The notes below the pieces were generated by a model, which made no database searches, was not told where the DNA came from, and saw only the letters and a list, made by a program, of their open reading frames with translations. From the NCBI GenBank assembly GCA_963792385.1, contig CAWBVZ010000006.1, positions 1 to 64,000 of the forward strand: 64,000 bases of DNA, read 5' to 3'. Below are positions 46,563 through 55,457 of this stretch, piece by piece. The translations under genes were made by a program, and so were the position numbers. The stretch's first letter is position 1, and each line of letters opens with the position of its first letter. Source of the stretch: DASSUW01 sp963792385 (GTDB taxonomy: Bacteria > Actinomycetota > Thermoleophilia > Solirubrobacterales > Solirubrobacteraceae).

Positions 46563-47522
46563 GTGGCGGCGCAGCCGACTGCTCAGGACGTCGAGGCCGC
46601 CGCGCGCACGCTGGCCGGCCGCGTCGTGCGCACGCCGCTGCTGCCGTCGCCCGCGCTGTCGGCGCGCGCCGGGCACGAGGTGCTGATCAAGGCCGAGCTG
46701 TTCCAGCGCGGCGGCTCGTTCAAGCTGCGCGGCGCGACGAACCGCGTGCTCGCCATGACCGCCGAGGAGCGCGCCCGCGGCGTGACCACGATCTCCGCCG
46801 GCAACCACGCGATCGCGGTCGCGCTCGTGTGCCGCGCCGAGGGCGTCGCCGCGACGATCTTCATGCCGCGCGCAGCGAGCGCCATGAAGGTCGAGGCGAC
46901 GCGCGCGCAAGGCGCGACCGTCGACCTCGAGTCCGATGACGCCGCCGGCGCGTTCGCGCGCATGGACGCGTTCGCGGAGGAGACCGGCGCGTTCGTGCTG
47001 CACCCGTTCGACGACCCGGCGGTGATCGCCGGCCAGGGCACCGTCGGCGCCGAGCTGATCGAGGATCTGCCCGAGGTCGCGACCGTGGTCGTGCCCGTCG
47101 GCGGCGGTGGCCTGATCTCGGGGATCGCGCTCGCCGTCAAGGCGCGCCGGCCCGACGCGCGCATCGTCGGCGTCGAGCCCGTCAACTCGGCGGCGCTGAC
47201 CGCCGGGCTCGCCGCCGGGACGCCCGTGCGGCCGGCCACCACCGCGCCGACGATCGCCGACGCCCTGACACCGCCGACCGCCGGCGTGCACACGATCGCG
47301 ATCTGCTCGCAGCTCGTGGATGAGGTCATCACGCTCGACGAGGACGAACTGCGCGCCGGCCTGCGCGTCACCTACGGCGAGGCGAAGCTCGCCTGCGAAG
47401 CCGGCGGCGCTGCGGCCGTCGCCGCGCTCGTGGCCGGGAAGGCCAGCGCCGCCGGCCCGACGGTCGTCGTCGTCTCGGGCGGCAACATCGCGCCCGCCGA
47501 CCTGGCGCGGCTCCTGACGTGA
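46563..47522 (+). CDS. PLP-dependent threonine/serine dehydratase
   Basis: A 319-residue fold-type II PLP enzyme. The cofactor Lys is in GGSFKLRGATN (about residue 53), the substrate loop SAGNHAIAVA (usually SAGNHAQ; here Ile replaces Gln), and the phosphate loop VGGGGLISG. It lacks the regulatory ACT domain of IlvA, so it is the short catabolic type that deaminates Thr/Ser to 2-oxo acids, or a racemase-like relative. GTG start 7 bases after TAGGAT. The amidase gene overlaps its end by 4 bases. Confidence 0.9.
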   Translation: MAAQPTAQDVEAAARTLAGRVVRTPLLPSPALSARAGHEVLIKAELFQRGGSFKLRGATNRVLAMTAEERARGVTTISAGNHAIAVALVCRAEGVAATIFMPRAASAMKVEATRAQGATVDLESDDAAGAFARMDAFAEETGAFVLHPFDDPAVIAGQGTVGAELIEDLPEVATVVVPVGGGGLISGIALAVKARRPDARIVGVEPVNSAALTAGLAAGTPVRPATTAPTIADALTPPTAGVHTIAICSQLVDEVITLDEDELRAGLRVTYGEAKLACEAGGAAAVAALVAGKASAAGPTVVVVSGGNIAPADLARLLT

Positions 47523-48961
47523 CCGCGACCGAGCTCGCCCGCCGGATCCGCGAGCGCGAGCTCTCGCCCGTCGAGGTGATGGACGACACGCTGGCCCGGA
47601 TCGAGGCCCGCAATCCGAGCCTCACCGCAATCGTGCACCAGGCCTTCGACGAGGCGCGGGACGCGGCGCGCGCAGCCGAGCGGCAGCTGGTCGCGGGCGA
47701 CGAGGTCGGGCCGCTGCACGGCGTCCCGACCGCGATCAAGGACCTGTTCGACTTCAAGCCCGGCTGGCCGGCGACGTTCGGCGGGATCCGCGCCCTGCGC
47801 GACTACTGCCCGCCGTGGATCTGCGTCTGGGCGGAGCGGATGGAGCGCGCCGGAGCGATCATCGTCGGCAAGACCAACAGCCCCGTCATGGGCCTGCGCG
47901 GCGTCACCGACAACTACCTGTTCGGGCCGACGCGGAACCCGTTCGACACGACGCGCAACAGCGGCGGGTCGTCCGGCGGCGCCGCAGCGAGCGTGGCCGA
48001 CGGCCTGCTGACGATCGCCGAGGGCAGCGACGGCGGCGGCTCGATCCGGATTCCCTCCGCCTGGTGCGGCGTCTACGGCTACAAGCAGTCGTGGGGGCGC
48101 GTCCCTACGGTCATCCGCCCGAACGCGTTCGGCGGTACGAACCCATTCCTGTTCGAGGGCGTGATCACTCGCACCGTGGCGGACGCCGCGCTCGGCATGA
48201 CCGCGCTGGCCGGCTACGACCCGCGCGACCCGTTCAGCCGCACCGATCAGGTCGACTTCCCGGGCGCGCTGGAGCGCGACATCGCCGGCCTGCGGATCGC
48301 CTACAGCCCGGCGCTCGACGTGTTCCCCGTCGACCGCCGCGTGGCGGCCGTCGTCGCGGACGCCGTGCGCGTGTTCGAGCAGGCGGGCGCCCACGTCGAG
48401 GAGGTCACGCTCGGCATCGAGCGCGACCAGCGCGAGCTGAGCGACCTGTGGACGCGGCTGATCATGCCGATCAACATCGGGACGATCGAGTTCCTGCTCG
48501 CCGAGGGGTTCGACCTGCGCGACGACCTGCCGCCCGAGTACCGCGAGCGGCTCGACGCCGGCTACGGGCTGACGGTGCTCGACGTCGCGCGCGACCAGGG
48601 CATGCGGACCGAGGTGTTCGACGCGCTGCAGGCGGTGTTCGCCGACTACGACCTGCTCGTCTGCCCGACCGTCGCCTGCCTGCCGGTCGAGAACGCGACC
48701 GACGGCAACACCACCGGGCCGCGTTCGGTCGAGGGCGTCGAGGTCGACGAGCTGATCGGCTGGTGCCTTACGTACTTCGCCAACTTCACCGGGCACCCCG
48801 CGGCCTCGATCCCGGCCGGGATGGCCGACGGCCTCCCGGTCGGGATGCAGATCATGGGCCGCAGCGGCGCCGACTCCGACGTGCTCGCGGCCAGCGCCGC
48901 GTTCGAGCGACTGCGCCCGTGGAGCGACAGCTACGCGATTCCGGCCGCGCGCATTCTCTAG
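47519..48961 (+). CDS. Amidase signature family hydrolase
   Basis: A 480-residue amidase with the Ser-cisSer-Lys triad: Lys in GVPTAIKDLFDF, the cis Ser in SGGSSGGAAASVADG and the nucleophile Ser in GSDGGGSIRIPS. It is similar in outline to GatA but no gatB/C lies near, so it probably hydrolyses amides or short peptides for nitrogen. The start overlaps the dehydratase stop (GTGA), hinting at a shared amino-acid breakdown role. It overlaps the convergent thiolase end by 4 bases. Confidence 0.93.
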   Translation: MTATELARRIRERELSPVEVMDDTLARIEARNPSLTAIVHQAFDEARDAARAAERQLVAGDEVGPLHGVPTAIKDLFDFKPGWPATFGGIRALRDYCPPWICVWAERMERAGAIIVGKTNSPVMGLRGVTDNYLFGPTRNPFDTTRNSGGSSGGAAASVADGLLTIAEGSDGGGSIRIPSAWCGVYGYKQSWGRVPTVIRPNAFGGTNPFLFEGVITRTVADAALGMTALAGYDPRDPFSRTDQVDFPGALERDIAGLRIAYSPALDVFPVDRRVAAVVADAVRVFEQAGAHVEEVTLGIERDQRELSDLWTRLIMPINIGTIEFLLAEGFDLRDDLPPEYRERLDAGYGLTVLDVARDQGMRTEVFDALQAVFADYDLLVCPTVACLPVENATDGNTTGPRSVEGVEVDELIGWCLTYFANFTGHPAASIPAGMADGLPVGMQIMGRSGADSDVLAASAAFERLRPWSDSYAIPAARIL

Positions 48962-50109
48962 TTGACACGTTCGACGATCATCGCCTGGCCCATGCCGCCG
49001 GCGACGCACATCGTCTCCAGCCCGTAGGTCCCGTCGAGCGTCTTCAGGCCGTTCAGCAGGGTGGTCATGATCCGCGCGCCGGTCATCCCGAATGGGTGGC
49101 CGAGGGCGATCGCGCCGCCGAACGGGTTGAGCTTCTCGGGGTCGATCCCGAGCTCTTCGCGGCATGGCACAACCTGGGCGGCGAACGCCTCGTTGAGCTC
49201 GACGATGTCGATGTCGTCGATCGTCAGGCCGGCCTGCTCGAGCACGGCCTTGACCGCGGGGATCGGGCCGAGGCCCATGATCTCGGGCCGCAGCGCGACG
49301 ACGGACGAGGCGACGATCCGCGCCCGCGGCTCGAGGCCGAGCGAGCGCGCCTTCTCCTCGGACATCACGAGCACGGCGGCGGCGCCGTCGTTGAGCGGGC
49401 ACGCGTTGCCGGCCGTGACCGTGCCGTTCTCCGGGTCGAAGACGGGCTTGAGCTCGGCGAGCTTCTCCATCGTGGTGCCGGGCCGCGGGCCGTCGTCGCG
49501 CGACACCTCGCCGTCGGGCGTGCTCACCGCCACGATCTCCGGGTCGAAGTGGCCGGAGTCGCGCGCCGCGACGGCGCGGTTCTGCGAGGTCACGGCCCAC
49601 TCGTCCTGCGCCTCACGCGTGACGTTGCAGCGCTTCGCGACGTTCTCGGCCGTCAGCCCCATCGGGATGTACACGTTGTACGGCGCGCCCTCCGAGCCGT
49701 CGAGCTGTGAGTGCGGGTCGAACGGGGCCTGTCCCGGGAAGCGCGAGACGGCTTCGACGCCGGCGGCAATGTACTGGTCGCCCTCGCCGGCCTTGATCGC
49801 GTGGAACGCCATCCGGAGCGTCTGCAGCGAGGAGGCGCAGAAGCGGTTCACGGTCGTGGCCGGGATGTGATGGTCGAGCCCGGCCAGCAGCGAAGCGTTG
49901 CGGCCGATGTTGTAGCCCGCCTCGCCCAGCTGGAAGCCGCAGCCCATCATCACGTCGACGGTCTCGGAGAAGTCCACCCCGGGATTGCGCTCGACCAGCG
50001 CCTTCAGCGGGATCGCGGCGAGATCGTCCGTGCGGACGTCCTTCAGCGATCCCTTGGCCGCGCGCCCGATCGGCGTGCGGATGGCGTCGACGATGACGGC
50101 TTCAGGCAT
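48958..50109 (-). CDS. Thiolase (acetyl-CoA C-acyltransferase)
   Basis: A 383-residue type I/II thiolase. Nucleophile Cys91 is in VNRFCASSLQ, the HEAF-like loop is NEAFAAQ, the His of GGAIALGHPFGMTGAR and the second Cys in CVAGGMGQ complete the active site. It probably acts in beta-oxidation, releasing acetyl-CoA. A ribosome site (GGAGAG) precedes the ATG, and a perfect 18-base palindrome lies 22 bases upstream, suggesting TetR-family repression responding to acyl-CoA. Confidence 0.95.
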   Translation of the reverse strand: MPEAVIVDAIRTPIGRAAKGSLKDVRTDDLAAIPLKALVERNPGVDFSETVDVMMGCGFQLGEAGYNIGRNASLLAGLDHHIPATTVNRFCASSLQTLRMAFHAIKAGEGDQYIAAGVEAVSRFPGQAPFDPHSQLDGSEGAPYNVYIPMGLTAENVAKRCNVTREAQDEWAVTSQNRAVAARDSGHFDPEIVAVSTPDGEVSRDDGPRPGTTMEKLAELKPVFDPENGTVTAGNACPLNDGAAAVLVMSEEKARSLGLEPRARIVASSVVALRPEIMGLGPIPAVKAVLEQAGLTIDDIDIVELNEAFAAQVVPCREELGIDPEKLNPFGGAIALGHPFGMTGARIMTTLLNGLKTLDGTYGLETMCVAGGMGQAMIVERVN

Positions 50110-50130
50110 TCCCGGCTCTCCGTTTCAGGT

Positions 50131-50148
50131 GTTGACTCGCGAGTCAAC
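50131..50148. promoter_or_regulatory. 18-base perfect palindrome upstream of the thiolase gene
   Basis: GTTGACTCGCGAGTCAAC is fully self-complementary and has the size and symmetry of TetR-family operators found before fatty-acid genes. It fills most of the 46-base gap between the thiolase start and the kinase end. No TetR gene is in the window. Confidence 0.75.
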
Positions 50149-50155
50149 GCCCATG

Positions 50156-50953
50156 CTACGAGGGACGCGCTCCGACCTGCGCCACTGCGAGCGCCGCGAC
50201 GCGGCAGCCGGCCTCGAGCGCCGCGCGCGGATCGGCGCCGTCGAACCGGGCCGTGAGGAAGCCGGCGGCGAACGCGTCACCGGCACCGGTGGTGTCGACG
50301 ACCTCGACCGGCTCGGCCGGAACGGTGATCGTCTCGGAGCCGTCCGACCAGCGCGCGCCGCCGGGGCCGAGCTTCGTGACGATCTCGGGAGCGACGCCGG
50401 CAAGCTCCGCCTCCTCCTCGTTCGGCAGCAGCAGGTCAACGGGCGGGATCGCACCGGGGTAGAGGAGCGCCCACGACGACGGGTCGACCGACACGGTCAT
50501 GCCGGCCGCTCGCGCCTGCTCGATCGCCCCCAGCGCGCTCGCACGCGGGCCCTCGCGCAGCAGCGCGTAGCCGGCAACGTGCAGGTGGCGGCCGGTGGGC
50601 ACGGGCCCGAGTGGCGCGTCGTTGGCGCCCGGGTCGGGCAGCATCGTGCGCTCGCCGCCGGGTTCGACGAGCACCACGCACGCGCCGGTCGGCCGTTCGG
50701 GGTCGACGGTCGCGTGCACGTCCACGCCGGCCTCCCGCAGCTGGGCCACGGCCCGCTGGCCACGGTGGTCGTCGCCAACGCGGCACACGAGCGTCACCGG
50801 CGTGCCGAGCGACGCCGCCCACGCTGCGACGTTCGCCGCCGACCCGCCGCCCTCCATGTTCACCCGCGCCGGCGTATCGCTCCCGCGCGCGAGCGGGCCT
50901 TCCATGCGTGCGACCACATCGACCATCAGATCGCCGAGGACGACGAGGGTCAT
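50156..50953 (-). CDS. psuK: PfkB-family kinase, probable pseudouridine kinase
   Basis: A 265-residue ribokinase-fold enzyme: NMEGGGSAANVAAWAA near the N-terminus, and the catalytic DTTGAGDAFAAGF with the base Asp near the C-terminus. On its own the family would leave the sugar open, but the gene overlaps psuG by ATGA, and PsuK plus PsuG form the two-step pseudouridine breakdown: phosphorylation, then cleavage to uracil and ribose 5-phosphate. It is slightly shorter than usual (about 300). Confidence 0.85.
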   Translation of the reverse strand: MTLVVLGDLMVDVVARMEGPLARGSDTPARVNMEGGGSAANVAAWAASLGTPVTLVCRVGDDHRGQRAVAQLREAGVDVHATVDPERPTGACVVLVEPGGERTMLPDPGANDAPLGPVPTGRHLHVAGYALLREGPRASALGAIEQARAAGMTVSVDPSSWALLYPGAIPPVDLLLPNEEEAELAGVAPEIVTKLGPGGARWSDGSETITVPAEPVEVVDTTGAGDAFAAGFLTARFDGADPRAALEAGCRVAALAVAQVGARPS

Positions 50954-51834
50954 GCCGTGGCCCGCGCGATCTGCGCCGCGAGCGCGGCGTTGCGCAGCAC
51001 CAGCCGCACGTTCGCCTCCAGGCTCGCGCCCTCGGTGTCACGGTGGAAGCGGTCGAGCAGGAACGGCGTCACGTCCTTCCCGCGCACACCCTGCTCGGCA
51101 GCCGCCGCGAGCCCGTCGCGCAGGACGCGCTCGTGCAGGTCGGCGTCGATTGGGTCCTCGATCGGGTTGGCCACGACGATCGCGCCGAGGCCGAGCTCTG
51201 CGCGCGCGTGCGCGACATCGGCGATCTCCTCCGGCGTGTCCACGCGCCACGGCACCGGGAAGCCCGAGTCGGCGAGGTAGAAGCCCGGGAAGCGGTCGGT
51301 GCGGTAGCCCAGCAGCGTCACGTTGAGTGTCTCCATTCGCTCCAGCGTGGCCTCGACGTCGAGGATCGACTTCACGCCCGCGCACACGACCGTGATCGGC
51401 GTCTGGCCGAGCGTGGTCAGGTCGGCCGACTCGTCCCAGCTCTCGCGCGCCTCACGGTGCACGCCGCCGAGGCCGCCGGTGGCGAAGACGCCGATCCCGG
51501 CGCGTACGGCCAGCGTCGCCGTGGCGGCGACGGTGGTCGCGCCGGTCCCGCGCCGCGCCATCACAACCGCCAGGTCGCGGGCGCTGCACTTCGCGACGTC
51601 GTCGCCGGTCGCGATCGCCTCCAGCGCGGGCTCGTCGAGGCCGATCCGCACCATTCCCTCGACGATCGCGATCGTGGCGGGCACGGCGCCCTCCTCGCGC
51701 ACGACCTCCTCGATCCCGCGCGCGATGTCGAGATTCGTCGGCCGTGGAAGGCCGTGGGCGATCAGCGTGCTCTCGAGGGCCACGACGGGGCGGCCGGCGT
51801 CGAGTGCTTCGGAGACCTCGCGTGTGTAGCGCAT
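50950..51834 (-). CDS. psuG: Pseudouridine-5'-phosphate glycosidase
   Basis: A 294-residue PsuG: reversibly splits pseudouridine 5'-phosphate into uracil and ribose 5-phosphate. Seen: VVALESTLIAHGLPRPTNLD, ATIAIVEGMVRIGL, the catalytic Lys region CSARDLAVVMARRGTGATTVAAT, and GIGVFATGGLGGVHREA and CAGVKSILDVEATLE. ATG 51834 starts at homology (MRYTREVSEALDAGRPVVALE). A TACGGT hexamer is 9 bases upstream. It is the first gene of the psuG-psuK operon. Confidence 0.95.
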   Translation of the reverse strand: MRYTREVSEALDAGRPVVALESTLIAHGLPRPTNLDIARGIEEVVREEGAVPATIAIVEGMVRIGLDEPALEAIATGDDVAKCSARDLAVVMARRGTGATTVAATATLAVRAGIGVFATGGLGGVHREARESWDESADLTTLGQTPITVVCAGVKSILDVEATLERMETLNVTLLGYRTDRFPGFYLADSGFPVPWRVDTPEEIADVAHARAELGLGAIVVANPIEDPIDADLHERVLRDGLAAAAEQGVRGKDVTPFLLDRFHRDTEGASLEANVRLVLRNAALAAQIARATA

Positions 51835-51935
51835 GCGGCCGTCACCGTACAGTGAGGCTGCTTCTGCGCGACGTCGCGCTCGCTTCGCGTGACACCTACC
51901 AGGCGGAGCTGCCCGGTCGGTCTGCCCGCGTAGCG

Positions 51936-52625
51936 CTATGTCAGCCGCAGCGTCAGGGCGCCCAGCGGGCCGAGCTCCGCCGTGACCCGTTGCCCAGGCG
52001 CGACCGGCTGCGGCGGCGTCACCGACCCGGTGATGACGACCTCGCCGGCGCGCAGCCGTTCGCCGCAGGCGTCGAGCAACTCGGCGGTCAGGCGGACGAC
52101 TTCGACGAGCTCGCCGGTGAGCGCGGACGGGTCGTCGGTGGCCGCGATCTCCTCGCCGTCGACCAGGACGCGGGCGTCGATGCCGTCGCCGGTCGAGCGC
52201 TCCGGGTCGACAGGCCCGAGCAGGACGTGACGGTGGAAGATGTTGCCCGCGAGGATCGCGATCACGTCCTTGGGCGGTGGGTCGACGTCGGCGAGCTCGA
52301 TCGCCGACGACAGCCCGCCGATCGCGGCGCGGACGTCGTCCCACGACGCTCCGGGCTTCACGTCGCGGGCGATGTGCGCGGCGATCTCCGGCTCGAGCAT
52401 CGGCTTGGTCCACGAGCCGACCGGCACTTCCGCGCCTTCCGCGAGCAGCCCGCTGTCCAGGAGGAAGCCGACGAGCGGGCGGTCGATGCCGAGCGCCGCC
52501 GCCGCGGCGGGCGCGCCGAAGCCGACTTTCCACCCGATCTGTCGCTTGCCGCTCCGCAGGCGCTCGTCGCGGACCGCCAGCTGGTCGCGCATGCCGGCGG
52601 CGATCCGGTCGTCGAGCTCGGTCAT
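51936..52625 (-). CDS. 2-keto-4-pentenoate hydratase / FAH-family protein
   Basis: A 229-residue member of the 2-hydroxypentadienoate hydratase/oxaloacetate-decarboxylase group (FAH superfamily). Seen: IGWKVGFGAPAAAAALGID, LEPEIAAHIARDV with the Glu metal ligands, and VITGSVTPPQPVAPGQ. These act in meta-cleavage breakdown of aromatics. It overlaps the cupin gene (ATGA), which in turn overlaps the dehydrogenase, so three genes form a tight operon whose substrate is unknown. Confidence 0.87.
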   Translation of the reverse strand: MTELDDRIAAGMRDQLAVRDERLRSGKRQIGWKVGFGAPAAAAALGIDRPLVGFLLDSGLLAEGAEVPVGSWTKPMLEPEIAAHIARDVKPGASWDDVRAAIGGLSSAIELADVDPPPKDVIAILAGNIFHRHVLLGPVDPERSTGDGIDARVLVDGEEIAATDDPSALTGELVEVVRLTAELLDACGERLRAGEVVITGSVTPPQPVAPGQRVTAELGPLGALTLRLT

Positions 52626-53044
52626 GCGTCGAACTCGTCGTCCGGGTCGGGGATCGCGTAGCCCGCCGCCTCGAGCGAGCCGGCGCCGCTCCACCCCCAG
52701 AACAGCAGGACGTCCTCGTCGGAGGTGTTGTCGAAGCCATGCCAGTTGCCGCGCGGCGTGTAGATGACGTCGCCGGCCTTCGACGGCGCGCGCCCTGTGT
52801 TCGTGTAGACCTCGCCGTGGCCGCTGAGCACGACGAGGAACTCGTCGCAGTTCGGGTGCAGATGCCGCTCGTGTCGCGCGCCGGGCGGCAGCACGGTGCG
52901 CCCGACCACGAGGTCCTTCGCGCCCGCGTTCCGCTCGCCGATGAGGAACTGGACCTGCATGTCGATCCAGCCCTCGTCCTCGCGCAATCCCTGCTCGAGC
53001 GGGACGTCGTCGATCCGGGTGCGGTACGGCGCTTCCGGGGTCAT
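52622..53044 (-). CDS. Cupin-domain protein
   Basis: A 140-residue single-domain cupin with cupin motif 1 (GARHERHLHPNCDEFLVVLSG) providing His, His and Glu metal ligands, and motif 2 (GDVIYTPRGNWHGFDN) the third His. Small cupins of this sort are isomerases, dioxygenases or decarboxylases. Overlaps both neighbours by 4 bases and so shares their pathway; the C-terminus (DPDDEFDA) is acidic. Confidence 0.9.
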   Translation of the reverse strand: MTPEAPYRTRIDDVPLEQGLREDEGWIDMQVQFLIGERNAGAKDLVVGRTVLPPGARHERHLHPNCDEFLVVLSGHGEVYTNTGRAPSKAGDVIYTPRGNWHGFDNTSDEDVLLFWGWSGAGSLEAAGYAIPDPDDEFDA

Positions 53045-53931
53045 TGGATGCCTCCGATCCGTCGGTACGCCTCATGCACGCTGACCAGAAAGTCGCGGTC
53101 GGCCTGCTGCGAGGCGCGCGCCGCGTTGAGCATCTCGCTCGTCGCCGCGCAGGTGGGCAGAGACATGCCGAGCCGCCGCGCAAGCTCCTGCGCCAGGACG
53201 AGGTCCTTCTGCTGGAGCTCGACGTCGGCGTAGACGTCGGTGTCGTCGACGAGCAACGGCGCGCGGTAGCCGATCACCGGCGAGGCGATAACGCTCTTGA
53301 GCGCCGCGTCGACGACGGCGGCGCGGTCGACACCGGCCTTCTCGACGAGCGCGACGCCCTCGGCGAACGCCGTGACCGACACGACGAGCGCGAGGTTGAT
53401 CGCGACCTTGGTGAGGATCGCGTGGCCGTTCGGGCCGATGTAGGTGACCTTCGGGCCGATCGCATGCAGCACCTCGGCGACGTGGTCGAACGCCGCGCGG
53501 TCGCCGCCCACCATGACCGACATCTGCCCGGCGGCGAGCGTCGCGGGGCTCCCCGACACCGGGCAGTCGAGGAACACCGCGCCGGTCGCGGCGACTCGCT
53601 CGGCGAGCGCGGTGCTGGCATCGGGCGAGATCGTGCTGACATCCGCCCAGACCGTGCCGGGGCGCAGGCCCGCGAGCACGCCCTGCTCGCCGTCGGCGGT
53701 CGCCTCGATCGCCGCCGTATTTGTGAGCATCGTGAAGAGCAGGTCGACCGAGGCGGCAAGCTCGCGCGGCGTGTCGGCCCAGCCCATGCCCGCGTCCAGC
53801 AGCGGCTGGGCCTTGGCCTTCGTGCGGTTCCAGCCGACGACGTCGTACCCGGCGTCGAGCAGCCGCTGCGTAATGCCCGCGCCCATGGCACCGAGACCGG
53901 CGAACCCGATCCTTTCAATCGGCTTGAGCAT
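53041..53931 (-). CDS. 3-hydroxyisobutyrate dehydrogenase family oxidoreductase
   Basis: A 296-residue beta-hydroxyacid dehydrogenase: Rossmann motif GFAGLGAMGAGI (residues 8-19), substrate motif DCPVSGSPATLAAGQMSVMVGG, catalytic Lys in GHAILTKVAINLAL. Family members oxidise 3-hydroxyisobutyrate, tartronate semialdehyde or similar acids. ATG 53931 is favoured over the longer reading (53976) by TATCGT 7 bases upstream. First gene of the dehydrogenase-cupin-hydratase operon, and divergent from the ABC1 kinase. Confidence 0.92.
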   Translation of the reverse strand: MLKPIERIGFAGLGAMGAGITQRLLDAGYDVVGWNRTKAKAQPLLDAGMGWADTPRELAASVDLLFTMLTNTAAIEATADGEQGVLAGLRPGTVWADVSTISPDASTALAERVAATGAVFLDCPVSGSPATLAAGQMSVMVGGDRAAFDHVAEVLHAIGPKVTYIGPNGHAILTKVAINLALVVSVTAFAEGVALVEKAGVDRAAVVDAALKSVIASPVIGYRAPLLVDDTDVYADVELQQKDLVLAQELARRLGMSLPTCAATSEMLNAARASQQADRDFLVSVHEAYRRIGGIQ

Positions 53932-54032
53932 CGGCGCGACGATACCCATCGCGCTGCCCGGTCGGCCTGCACCCATAGCAAGGGGCGGTTTTCCCCATGG
54001 TTGGACGTGGCGGGCGCCCCTAGCCTGGGCGA

Positions 54033-55430
54033 GTGGCTGCCGCTCCCCCCACTTCCCGCCTTGCCCGCACCGGCCGCGTCGGTGGCCTCGTCGCGGGCCA
54101 GGGGCTGCGCTGGGCCGGCACTCGCGCTGCCAACGTCGTGCGCTCGCCCGAGCGCGCAGAGGCAGCGACCGGTGAGCGCGCCGCAGCGCTCGCTCGCGAG
54201 CTGGTCGAGCAGCTCGGGCACATGCGCGGCGCCGCGATGAAGCTCGGCCAGGTCCTCTCGACCGTCGACTTCACCGCGATCCCGCCGTCCGAGCGCGAGC
54301 AGTTCAAGCGCACCTTGGCAACGTTGCGCGACGACGTGCCGCCGCTGCCGTGGGAGAAGATCGAGCGGCTCGTGCGCAGCGAGCTCGGCGGTCCCGTCTC
54401 GCAGCACTTCGCCGAGTTCGACCACGACGCGTTCGCGGCCGCCTCGATCGGCCAGGTGCACCGCGCGGTCACGCACGACGGCGAGGCCGTGGCCGTGAAG
54501 GTCCAGTACCCCGGCATGGCCGAGGCCGTCGAGACCGACCTGCGCAACCTCGGCTTGCTGCTGCCGCTGGTGAAGCGGCTCGCACCCGGGCTCGACGTCC
54601 GCGCGCTGGCCGCCGAGCTGCGCGAGCGCGTCGCCGAGGAGCTCGACTACGAGATTGAGGCGCAGAACCACCGCGCCGTAGCACGCGCCTGGCGCGGCCA
54701 TCCGTTCGCGCACATCCCGACCGTCTACACGTCGCTCTCCAGCCGCCGTGTCCTGGTGACCGAGCTGCTCGAGGGTCTCCGGTTCGAGGACGTCCGGCAG
54801 CTCGAGGCCGCCGAGCGCGACCGCTTTGGCGAGATCGTGTTCCGCTTCTTCTTCGGGACGATGGGCCACCTCGCGCGCGCCTCCGGCGACCCGCACCCGG
54901 GCAACTACCTGCTGCTCGAGGACGGCCGTGTCGGGTTCCTCGACTTCGGGCTGATGCGCATGGTCGATCGCACGTACCTGGAGGGCGAGCAGGCGATCGC
55001 CCGCGCGGTCGTGGCCGGCGACGCCGCTGCCGTGCATCGCGGGATGACCAGGCTCGGGTACCTGCCCGACCCGGCCGCGTTCTCGGGCGAACGACTGCTC
55101 GCCCAGCTCCGGCTCGGTGGCGAGTGGTACTTCGAGCCCGGCTCGCGGCGCATCACGCCCGCCTATGTGAGCGACCTGATGGAGCGCGGCTCCTCTCCGC
55201 GCTCGGAGTACTTCGACGACCTCCGCCAGATGACGCTGCCGCCGCAGGCGCTGCTGATCCGCCGCATGGAGGGCCTGGTGTTCTCCACCCTCGGCGAGCT
55301 GCGGGCGCGCGCCGACTGGGCCGCGCTCGGCGCCGAGTACTACGCCGACGAGCTCCCGGCCACGGCGCTCGGCGAGCTCGACGCCGAGTTCTGGGGCGCG
55401 CGGCGGCCCGCGCTGCGCACCGCCGCGTAG
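54033..55430 (+). CDS. ABC1/UbiB-family atypical kinase (AarF)
   Basis: A 465-residue ABC1 (AarF/UbiB/ADCK) kinase-like protein. The diagnostic KxGQ motif is present as MRGAAMKLGQVLS; the Ala-rich loop is AAASIGQVHRA, catalytic-loop region ASGDPHPGNYLLLEDGRVGFLDFGL. Family members support quinone biosynthesis and lipid handling with weak ATPase activity. No C-terminal membrane helix is evident. GTG start 6 bases after TAGCCT (leaderless), divergent from the dehydrogenase operon. Confidence 0.93.
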   Translation: MAAAPPTSRLARTGRVGGLVAGQGLRWAGTRAANVVRSPERAEAATGERAAALARELVEQLGHMRGAAMKLGQVLSTVDFTAIPPSEREQFKRTLATLRDDVPPLPWEKIERLVRSELGGPVSQHFAEFDHDAFAAASIGQVHRAVTHDGEAVAVKVQYPGMAEAVETDLRNLGLLLPLVKRLAPGLDVRALAAELRERVAEELDYEIEAQNHRAVARAWRGHPFAHIPTVYTSLSSRRVLVTELLEGLRFEDVRQLEAAERDRFGEIVFRFFFGTMGHLARASGDPHPGNYLLLEDGRVGFLDFGLMRMVDRTYLEGEQAIARAVVAGDAAAVHRGMTRLGYLPDPAAFSGERLLAQLRLGGEWYFEPGSRRITPAYVSDLMERGSSPRSEYFDDLRQMTLPPQALLIRRMEGLVFSTLGELRARADWAALGAEYYADELPATALGELDAEFWGARRPALRTAA

Positions 55431-55457
55431 CCGCCGATCCAACCTAAGATCCCCGCG

